A stretch of DNA of 64,000 nt, from assembly GCA_015501595.1 (NCBI GenBank), contig JADNRX010000068.1:62001-126000 (forward strand), in the 5' to 3' direction. Both the position numbers and the translations under genes were made by a program. The notes under the pieces were generated by a model. It was not told the DNA's origin. It did no database searches and worked only from the letters and a program-made list of their open reading frames with translations. This document shows positions 55,590-64,000 of the stretch, piece after piece. Origin of the DNA: Hymenopellis radicata (Eukaryota; Basidiomycota; Agaricomycetes; Agaricales; Physalacriaceae). Numbering within the stretch: the stretch's first letter is position 1; each line of letters begins with the position of its first letter.

Positions 55590-58205
55590 ATGCCCAAGTG
55601 CAAACGGTCACGGTCGCCCTCGCCGAGTGACGCCTTCAGCGCCGAAGGCGTCACCAATCGTATCCCTTCCTTGCAGCGCCCGCCTATTACCCCTCGTCCA
55701 ATGCGGTCGTTGCCAAAAAAGCCCTTGCAGACCCCGGGAACAAAGGCGCCTCCGGCCAGTTGAACTTTGCCGAGAGTTATCATCGTGCATCTGTCGATGT
55801 GTACGTGGACGAAGACCTGCAGTCCTCTCGCGTCTTCTTCCCCACCGACGTCTTTCTCCACGTCCTCCTTGGTCTGCCCAAGGACTGGGAGTCAGACGAA
55901 CCAATGCAATCTCTCATCACTTCCATCATGAAAACTACTGCCTATAGCAAAGCACGAGCGGCTTTCAAGCACACCTGCGTTGGGGAGGTCAAGCACGAGT
56001 CCCAGTTGTACGACGATTACATCGATATGTGCAACGCTGCTACTCGTACCATCGCCAAAAACGATGGGCAAAAGGACACGTTGTGGAGCTATCGCCAGGA
56101 TCACAACGCTCTTCTGGGCTCTAGCGCCAAGCTTACGCCTGATGTGATGTCTGTCTCCGAAAAATTATGGAAGGGATCTGGCAATAAAAAGCGCACCGGT
56201 CACGGTCCAGAGTATCCTATCGGTTGGCCCCAAACTCAGATTGTTCAAGACATGAAGGCGGGCTTGCGTTCCCTCGACCGTGGCTCGACGTGTCCATACA
56301 CAATTATCGGGCTTGGTATGTCTCTTTTCGTCTATGTCATTGTTTTCTGACCCGTTACATAGACGGCTTGGATCCCAGAGACTGGAACGAACTCGTGCAT
56401 GCTGTTGAAAAAGCCGAAGAGCGAGAAGGCTTGTCGAAGGACTTCAGTAACAACCTACGAAATGCGAGAAAGCGCCAGCTGCAGTCCTCCCGGAGGACAC
56501 GCGTGTCACGAAACGGTCCAAATCCCACGTTCCCCTCCACGCTATTGCGGCCTCCGTTGGGCAGGCTCCGTAGCCCCTACCATAAAGGCGAGCGATGATT
56601 CGGGAGACCGCCACTCCGTCTCCCTCCAGTGTGCACGATACGCTCTAGAAGTCCTGTCCAGTGCCGGCTTTCGATCTCACAGTTTCGGATTGCTCATTGG
56701 ATTGAACGAAATCCAAATCCTCTATTACGACCGTTCTATCATCGCGGTCTCTCAGCCTTTCCAGATGGTAGACCTCGAAGTGCGGTATCGTACCCAATGC
56801 CTGACCGAACGTCGCTTCGTCGCGGTCTTGATTTCCCTCCAGCGCGCCACCTTGGCCCAGCGAGGCATTATGGAGTACTTGATGCCAGACCCATTTTTGG
56901 AAGTTTATCGGAACTATACCGAAGACATGGCGAAAGATCCCAAGACGCTCTTTATTGGGCGCCAGATCAAACTACAGGTCAACGGCAAGTCCGTCTTCGT
57001 GACGCTAGGTCGCATTCTCATGCGCCAACCGGGAATCATTGGCCGGAACACCTGCGTCGTTGAGGCCACGTCTGACGCGTGGCCGGGCAAGGAGCTGGTT
57101 GTCAAGATCAGTTGGCCTGCATCCTCCCGGGTACCCGAGAATGAGTTTGTGGACAACATTACCGAAAGTGTCGAGGCGGAAGGAGAAGCGGCGGCATGGG
57201 TTTTGGATCACATTCCGACTGTATTGCACTCTCAGGATTTCCCTCTCCCGCCAGATAGTCCTGGAAGCAGGCTCCGGGAATACCTCGCAGGCCCCGACGT
57301 CAAGTTCGCTGACGACAAAGCATTTGATTACGAACTACGGGTGTGTCGAGTGAGCGTCCAGGAACGCCTTCAACGTCTGGACACTTTGACGAAGCCGGAG
57401 GATTATGCGCAAGTGCTTTTCGACGTTTTGCAGGGTACGTTTCTCACGTTTCGAATATTGTCTAATGCTGACTGAATTGCAGTACACCGTTGGATTTACG
57501 ACTACCCCCGTATCATGCACCGTGATCTAAGTCAAGGAAACATCATGTGGCACGTACGCAAAGGTCGCATTTGTGGTGTCCTCAACGACTTCGATTTGTC
57601 CTCTTATCGAGGCGCGTCCGGCGGCTCCTCCAAGCAGCGTACGGGAACTCGACCCTATATGGCTCACGAACTTCATGAAACGGACGATAACGGAGACCCT
57701 CCCGTCCATCTATACCGTCATGACTCGAGTCAATCTTCTACATTATCATTCTTCTTACCTGTGCCTATGCACTAAGGACGGAACCCAGCGATTCTGGCTC
57801 TTATCTCGACGCCATCAAATCCTCTCCCTACCGATTATGGCTGTCCATGACGGACACCCAGTTGTATGACAAGAAATACGCAATTATTTCGAAGTACAAG
57901 GCGAGCTCTATTCCTGTCCAACATGACTCCTTCAAGGGCTTCGCCGTTTGGATCAAACAGCTCTACACCCGCTTTGAGAAGGGCATGAGGAATAGGGCCG
58001 ACATGGAACGGGAAGCTGCACGCTTAGACGACGAGGACATGGATGTAGACGACGATCCGCCAGCAGTTGCGGTCTTTGACGAGGCAACGCTGGGTGGTGC
58101 TGTTAGCTATGATTCCATCTTGGCTATTATGAAGACCTTTGGGAGGAAAGCAGTGGCGAGAAGCGGCCGCTGCAAATGATGTATCCGGTCTCGAAGAAGG
58201 ATTAA
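55590..58205 (+). CDS. FunK1-type fungal protein kinase, copy 1 (frame interrupted)
   Basis: Start 55590 (MPKCKRSRSPSPSDAFSAEG). The N-terminal region runs SNAVVAKKALADPGNKGASG and LNFAESYHRASVDVYVDED. The kinase domain includes IGRNTCVVEAT, ELVVKISWPAS (ATP-binding Lys), IMHRDLSQGNIMWH (catalytic Asp, about 57520), VLNDFDLSSYRG (DFD instead of DFG) and RTGTRPYMAHEL. It then breaks after HLYRHD, where a C is missing relative to copy 2. It resumes LWLSMTDTQLYDKKYAIISK and ends LQMMYPVSKKD at 58205. Further one-base shifts are likely near 55660 and 56560. FunK1 kinases are a basidiomycete-expanded family of unknown substrate. Disruption may be real or technical. Confidence 0.78.
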
Positions 58206-58399
58206 TGGGGTGTCAATTGTATATATACTCGAATTTATGAAATCACAATACGTTCGCGACTGATATGATACTGCAAGTTTGTGATAGACAACTAAGGTTG
58301 GCAGCGGAGTCGAGCCATTAATCATTGAAGACCGACTCGGGACATGACCAGTTTTCCTGCACAGTTCAACTCCTTGGATAGAACACCACTGTGATCTCG

Positions 58400-59130
58400 A
58401 GCCACCATCTCTACTCGTCCTCGTCCTCATCCTCACCCTCACCTCATCCTCACCCTCATCCTCATACGTCTTGATCTTGATAGCCGCAACGCGATTGTCC
58501 GAATTCCTCTTTACATGGACGATGTATCCTCCGTCGTCAACAGAGCCTCCAAGACCAACGTCAGTCACAAACGGAGTCTTGCGTACAAAGGACTTACAAA
58601 TAACCCCTCCTGGAATCGCAGTGCATCTCGACGTACCCAAGTCCGATAGAAACTCTAGAATTGCATCCGGCGGGTCACCTCCTTCGATTTTAAGGGGTTC
58701 AGAATCAATGGCGTCCTTCGCGATAGCGATCAGAGACCCAGAGTCGAGGCTACACACCCCAAGTATTCCCATTTTCCTCCTGATTCGTCTGGGTGAGCCA
58801 CGGGAGACGGATTGGTCCAATTCACAGAGCCCTCGCCCACCCAGTGCATAGTGACACTGAAAATGTCCTCATTATCATCATTAGAAGCGCTCATCCAAAC
58901 TCCTAGAGCAACATTTTTGAGGACAATCTCAAAGTCCAGACCGTTCTTTGACAAATGGGTATCGCCAATGAGGATGTCAGAATCATTCTTGACCTGTACA
59001 CCTCGTTAGTACATTGAATAATCCCAAACGCAAAGCAGTCACCTCAAAGATACGGTGTTCTGATGTTTGATTAAGTCTATCCACGATATCTTGGATGTGT
59101 TTATCGTGTCCACTTCAGAACTCTGCGCAA
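58400..59130 (-). CDS. Unrecognised protein with acidic C-terminus
   Basis: Minus-strand exons read DDIALAQSS (about 59130) and HIQDIVDRLNQTSEHRIFE (alternative frame). After an intron ending CAG near 58995 come KNDSDILIGDTHLSKNGLDF, VALGVWMSASNDDNEDIF and HPDESGGKWEY. A one-base shift near 58765 leads to LGVCSLDSGSLIAIAKDAID, ILEFLSDLGTSRCTAIPGGV, VGLGGSVDDGGYIVHVKRNS and an acidic GAGGATGAG-type microsatellite (about 58405-58460) that probably encodes the end. I do not recognise the family; the DDGGY block faintly recalls small DUF4241-like proteins. It lies between two FunK1 copies on the opposite strand. Confidence 0.45.
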
Positions 59131-59847
59131 GAGCAATATCGTCCGGCATTCAAGGTGGTACACGGCGGGGTGCTTCGCGCCGGCGCCCTCTGCTGGTACG
59201 GTTCTTATACAAGTCTACATAGATCTTCTCACGACACGGCGTCTTGCCACTTGGCCGTCTTACGCATGACGCCGCTGTTGAACATTGAAGTGATGATGGT
59301 CCAGAGCAAGTCACAAGCAGTTCGATCGTTGAACCTCTTTCACACCATGAGCACTGCATTGGGCGCGTTCCTACTTAGTTGATCTAGGGCTCTCGTAGCG
59401 TGTGTAAAATAAAGTATCAAGGTGTCGTTGAAAGTACCAGTAAGGGTATACATGTTGCTCAACTGCGTGTAAATCCGCGAAGGATCAGGCACCAGCCTCT
59501 AGTTGGGATGAGTTGTTCTCTGGATCTAATTGATCTCAACCTTAACGTTCAACGTTCAACACGCACAATAGATGTGAAATCTGTTGTCAAGCACGTGGCG
59601 CACACGTCGCTTCTTCACGATCTCCATGTCCACTGTTCCTCCTTTTTGGCAAAGCTCAACTGTTCAAGTGCGCGCTGATCTTTCTTCGTTGGTTTCCACC
59701 TGCTCTTGTGCCACTTCAGCGCCCACCCTCGGCGCTCTCGGCGCTTTGGTAAAAGCAAGGTATCCGAGTCTGGGAACGTGTAGTATTTGATCGTCTACGC
59801 GGCCATTGTAACGCGCCTAAGGCCAGCCACCGATAATACCTACCTGG
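59131..59847. other. Region without a recognisable gene
   Basis: Overlapping open stretches on both strands (for example plus 59095-59382 and 59400-59678) show no conserved motif. This may be what remains of the first part of FunK1 copy 2, but I cannot align it. Confidence 0.3.
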
Positions 59848-61109
59848 TTGACTGGCACTGAGTTGATGCCAGACCCATTTTTGGAGGTGTATCGACACTA
59901 TACCGGCGAGGGCATGGCGGAAGATTCTAAAACACTCTTCAGTGGACGACACATCAAACTGCAGGTCGGCGACCAATCGGTCTTGGTCAAGCTAGGCCGC
60001 ATCGTTATGCGCCAAACGGGGGTTATTGGCAGAAATACATGCGTTGTCGAAGGAACGTCCGCTGCGTGGCCGGGCAGGGAGCTGGCCGTCAAGATCAGCT
60101 GGCCCGCATCTTCCTGGGTACCCGAGAACACCTTCGTGGATGAGATCAAGAGAGCGGCGGAGGCACGGGAAGATGCGGCCTGGGTTTTGGATCATATTCC
60201 GACGATATTACATGCTGAAGATTTCCCTCTCCTGCCAGATAGTCCTGGTTACAAGCTTCGGGAGTACCTTTCGGGTCGGGATGACAAGTCTTTTGACGAC
60301 AAGGTGTTTAACTATGAACTTCGCGTCTGTCGAGTGACCGTTCATGAGCGCCTTCAACCTCTGGATGCCTTAACGACGCCGGAGTATTATGCGCAAGTCA
60401 CTTTCGATATCTTTCAAGGTATTTTCTCGCCGCTTTAAAATGCTGACTTTCGTTGTAGTGCACTGTTGGATCTACGACCAACCTCGTATTCTACACCGAG
60501 ATCTTAGCCAAGGAAACATCATGTGGCACCGCCGCAGAGGTAGAATCTGCGGTGTCCTGAACGACTTTGATTTGTCCTCTTATCGAGACAAGCAGGACGC
60601 TTCCTCCAAGCAGCGTACCGGAACTCGACCCTATATGGCTCTTGAGCTCCATGAACTAGATGACGATAGAAACCCTCCCGCTCACCTTTATCGTCACGAC
60701 CTCGAGTCGATCTTCTACATTATTACTATTCTTACCTGTGCCTCTGCACTACACACGAAACCCAGCGATTCTGGCTCTTATCTCGTCCCCGTCAAATCCT
60801 CTCCCTATCGACTATGGATGTCCATGACAGACTCGGAGTTGTATGCCAAGAAACACTCGATGATCTCACGCTTCGACGCGCTCTCCATTCCTGTCCCAGA
60901 TGATTCCTTCAAGGACTTTGCTCCTGGACTACGACAGCTACACAAACTGTTTGCGACGGGGATTTACAAGATGCCTGGTGCCTCACTTTTTGGCACAGAA
61001 GACGACGTTGGGTGGTGCCGTCACTTATGCCGCATTTTTGGACATAATGAAAACCTTCGGAGGGGTTGCTCTGGAGGTCGTGTATCCCGTTTCTAAGAAG
61101 GAGGATTGA
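59848..61109 (+). pseudogene. FunK1-type kinase, copy 2 (5'-truncated)
   Basis: Close relative of copy 1 from LMPDPFLEVYRHYTG onward: IGRNTCVVEGTS, ELAVKISWPASSW, an intron after FDIFQ (about 60419-60459), WIYDQPRILHRDLSQGNIMW, VLNDFDLSSYRD, RTGTRPYMALELHELD and HLYRHDLESIFYIITILTC (the block broken in copy 1). The end FGGVALEVVYPVSKKED (stop 61107-61109) needs a one-base shift near 60995. The roughly 300 N-terminal residues of copy 1 are absent upstream. Catalytic residues (Lys, HRD Asp, Asn, DFD) are present, so the kinase core could be expressed if a start exists at 59848. Confidence 0.72.
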
Positions 61110-61575
61110 TATATGTACAAAAATGTTTACATACTCTACGCAACTCAGACTGGACACACAAGAACAATTCGAGTGTGCGTTACTACTCAAACTCGCGGAC
61201 AAAGTCAGCAGAAGTATAATAAGGCGGACAAGTTTAGATTGGATTCTCAAGTGTCGCAACTATCATAGGTACACTGGAATCCCGGCGCATGTACGAAAGT
61301 TGCATTACAGTACCCTTAGAAAAGCCCCTTGTAGCATTAAGAGTGGTTTCTGAGTTACCGCCTAATGTTTTTTTGGTTGATACGGCGGCGAGGACAACTA
61401 ACCGCTCTGAGCCTCACAATGCCACTTAACCCCCAGCTTAATAATAATCGGTAAACCAGTACGCTCGACAAGGAGACTCAAGACCCAAGATGGAATTCAA
61501 AAGAGCACAATACAGACAGCAGATATCAAAAGATCTATGGTCATAAACGATCGTGCGTCATATTGTTCATTATCA
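61110..61575. other. Intergenic region
   Basis: Convergent 3' ends of FunK1 copy 2 and the MATE gene. No gene or repeat recognised. Confidence 0.5.
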
Positions 61576-63782
61576 TTAATTCCTTCCTTCCTGCTCCTCA
61601 TCCCGCTTCTTCTTCTCCTCTTCGAGACGAGCCATAACCTTGTCCACCTCATGCTGCCAATCCGTCCTCAAACACAGAAGAGATCCAAAGACGGCACAGT
61701 ACACCAGTGATACGGTAAGCCCGAGCCACAGACCGTGAAGCCCCATGTGGGCTTTGAATGTAAGAAGGATTCCAAGTGGAATACCTAGACGTCGTCGCTC
61801 AGTCGAATCGAAAGAGTACGGCGGCGGGTTACGCACCGATGATGTAGTATGCGCTGAGGTTGAGGATAGCACCGGTAATCTGTTTGCCACGCGCGCGCAG
61901 GATGCCAGCAGATACAGCAGCACCGCCATCAAACACTTGGAAGATCGCGCACAGCGGAAGGATGGACGCCGTGGTGGCGATCACCTCTGTCCTCGCGTTT
62001 AGCAAATGGTAGTAAGCACACCCGGTAAGAACCCACCAGGATCATCGTTAAAAAGCTTGCCCCACGAATTACGGAAAGTCAGGAACATCGTGCTGATCAT
62101 CGTTGAGCGACGTTTGAGCTAACGGCGGGGTGACACGTACCATGAGATGCCCGAGAGCAAGAGTGACATGAGCAACGAGGTCTTGGACGCAACTCCGGCA
62201 CGGTGGGCATTGCTTTCACCTAACAAGTTTCCGATTCTGACGCGATTCAGCGTGTTGTCACCAGAGCGAAAAAGGCAACTAACCTGACAGACGAAGCGAT
62301 AGACAATGCGAATGGAGCCTGGAATGTCGTTGATGCCGACACCAAAAGCACCGATTGAGTCGCGAGTGCCACGGGTCCAAGCCTACCGTCTGATGTTCGG
62401 GTTAACGAAAACAAGTACAGTGAAGAAAAACTTGCAGAGAGGCCGCTAATCCAATGAGCTCCCATGCCCACCACTCTGACGCAGTTTGGCCGACACCGCC
62501 GAGTCCTAGTTGCGCGAGGACACCGAGGGAGGTGAAGCTGCGGCGCGAGAAGGGGTGCCACGCAGTGTGAGGAGCGACGAAGATGCCGTAGAGGATCGAC
62601 AGGATGGACACGAGGTTGAAGGAAATGGCAGTCGAAATGGGTGCGCCGATGAATCCGAGGCGAATGGGCTCAGGACCCCATACTGTTAGGTCACAAGTGA
62701 GTCATTTTGCATTCCACTGCGGATGTAGGAGATCGTACCAAGCAAGTAGTTCAAAAACGCGTTGATCGGTGCTACAATGAAGATGATCCGGGTGGGCACA
62801 GCAAAAAGTCCTGCGGGCAATTAGTGTCAGGTTATAAGGAGCTCGTCAAGTGAGTATACCTTGTGATTGAAAGTACCGCCTGCTGATACAGTTGAAGGCG
62901 TACGCTAACAAAGGAAGTGTTTAAAAGTCTAAATAACGTCCAGAAACAGACGCGTACCTGGAAGACCAAGAGAGACCCAGCGCAAATAAGTCGCAGCGAG
63001 TTTCGCGACTTCTGGGTCTTGCTTCAGGAAGAGTAGGATCGCCTCCGCGTTGAACCAAACCGCGTACATGGGCTGCATAGATGTTCAGTCATGAGAACAA
63101 TTTGAATAGGCCAATTACGAACAATGAGTAAAGCCGCGACGACAACAACTGAAAGAGGTTAGATGATGATTGGATGCGTCGAAAGACGTTGAAACGTACC
63201 CATGCGCTGACACCACAAGCCGACAAGCTTCGGTTGAGGAGAAGTCCAAGCCGAGGGAAGCATGGTATCGAGGGCGCTGGTAAAGCCCTGAAGGATAGAG
63301 AAGCCACTCACGCTCGCGGTCATGGAGCCGAGCGTGATAGCGGCGAGCGCAGTCGTCGAAATATGGCCAACGGAAAGGGTGGATGCAATGACAAGACTAT
63401 ATTCAAGAACGTGGGTACTGTTTAACTATGAGACAAGAGGCCAACATTGCACGAAGGTTACTCACCCAAAGACTGGCAGACCATACTTTGTCAGGATCCC
63501 AAACTCTTCCCACATCATAGCGGCCTCTCCAACGACCTGTGGATTTTCGTCCGCGTCTTCGAAGATTCGAGGAACGGCGGGGTTGATGAGCGGGGTGTTC
63601 TCGTTCGCGGTAGGGATGCTGGCCATGCTTGGCTTGGACGGACGGCGATGCAAGAACGGGGTCTCTTCATTGGGTTCGTCGTCCGTTTGTTCGAGCTGAT
63701 GATGACTCGCGTATCTGGAAAGTAGGGCATAGTCTGATGGAATGCTGCTGCCTGATGCCGCTTGACGATAAGGAGACGACAT
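61576..63782 (-). CDS. MATE family transporter
   Basis: Start 63782 (MSSPYRQAASGSSIPSDYAL). The cytosolic N-terminus (ETPFLHRRPSKPSMASIPTA, ENTPLINPAVPRI) is followed by EEFGILTKYGLPVFG, the first membrane segment of fungal MATE proteins. Many short introns split the body. Visible blocks include VGHISTTALAAITLGSMTAS, FSILQGFTSALDTMLPSAWT and WCQRM. A late exon reads GILLTFKAHMGLHGLWLGLT and VSLVYCAVFGSLLCL, and the charged tail ARLEEEKKKRDEEQEGRN ends at 61576. MATE proteins export organic cations or metabolites in exchange for H+ or Na+, in fungi at the vacuole or plasma membrane. The gene looks complete. Confidence 0.88.
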
Positions 63783-64000
63783 TGTTGCAATGATGGTACG
63801 AGAACAACCTTGGTCTGCAGAAAACTAAGCCGATTTTATAGCCGCTGTCGATAGCCGAGGCGTAAGGAGAAAAATTTCAGCTTATCAATAAAGTAGGAGA
63901 AAATCTTGGTCCGGGACTTTCGGCCGCGTGATTCGGTTCACTTCGGTGTTGGAAACCGTTGAAAGAAAATGCATTATGATGTGTACAAGTCGTATATAAC

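Noticed and set aside
1..64000. CRISPR arrays, rRNA and tRNA genes
   Set aside because: No regularly spaced repeats with unique spacers, no rRNA sequence and no cloverleaf with tRNA boxes were recognised by reading. The tandem repeats present are minisatellites or coding repeats.

Overview
The window is nuclear DNA of a filamentous basidiomycete, most likely a mushroom-forming Agaricomycete. The evidence is small GT-AG introns of about 45-65 bp in almost every gene, FunK1-type fungal kinases, a NACHT-WD40 NLR, double-Zn2Cys6 regulators, and abundant non-autonomous DNA transposons and dispersed gene fragments. I cannot name a species.

Layout. (1) 1-24.9 kb is a transposon and gene-fragment zone. 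It holds relics of condensin CAP-H, a guanyl-specific ribonuclease, trehalose-6-phosphate synthase, lysyl-tRNA synthetase, a PB1 (Cdc24-like) segment, RRN3, an MTR10/transportin-3 karyopherin, a Ppo-type fatty acid oxygenase and chorismate mutase. It also holds an intact rve-type integrase gene, a kinase-like gene, and three copies of a 1.24-kb hAT-type non-autonomous element (4693-5928, 11144-12380, 15384-16621). Copies 2 and 3 lie in one HECT-like gene. (2) 25.0-37.0 kb is a conserved gene block: septin-like gene A, a double-Zn2Cys6 regulator, septin-like gene B and a second Zn2Cys6 regulator (all minus strand), then ILV3 (dihydroxy-acid dehydratase) and the proteasome chaperone NAS2/PSMD9 (plus strand). 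(3) 37.3-47.4 kb is one NLR gene (minus strand; N-terminal helical domain, NACHT, linker, at least 14 WD40 repeats). It is split by a 217-bp MITE-like insert and a 5127-bp element with 13-bp inverted ends. (4) 48.2-64 kb is mostly housekeeping: PPWD1-type cyclophilin and mitochondrial DNA polymerase gamma (divergent), two tandem FunK1 kinases around an unrecognised acidic protein, and a MATE transporter.

Strongest observations. The 8-bp target duplications of hAT copies 2 and 3 are exchanged. Flipping the 3-kb interval between them restores both duplications and also rejoins the HECT-like reading frame at both edges, so the interval is inverted, by recombination or by misassembly. A motif GCGTAAGCCC followed by a small hairpin occurs ten times in two otherwise different element types, and its stem bases change in a compensatory way. 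The NLR gene reads in frame across the 5.1-kb element once the element and one TT duplication are removed. The septin B reading frame runs through canonical introns into the neighbouring Zn2Cys6 regulator.

Caution on frames. POLG carries five apparent one-base losses, four of them in C runs, and septin A and both FunK1 genes show similar losses. Many frameshifts here may therefore be sequence errors, not decay.
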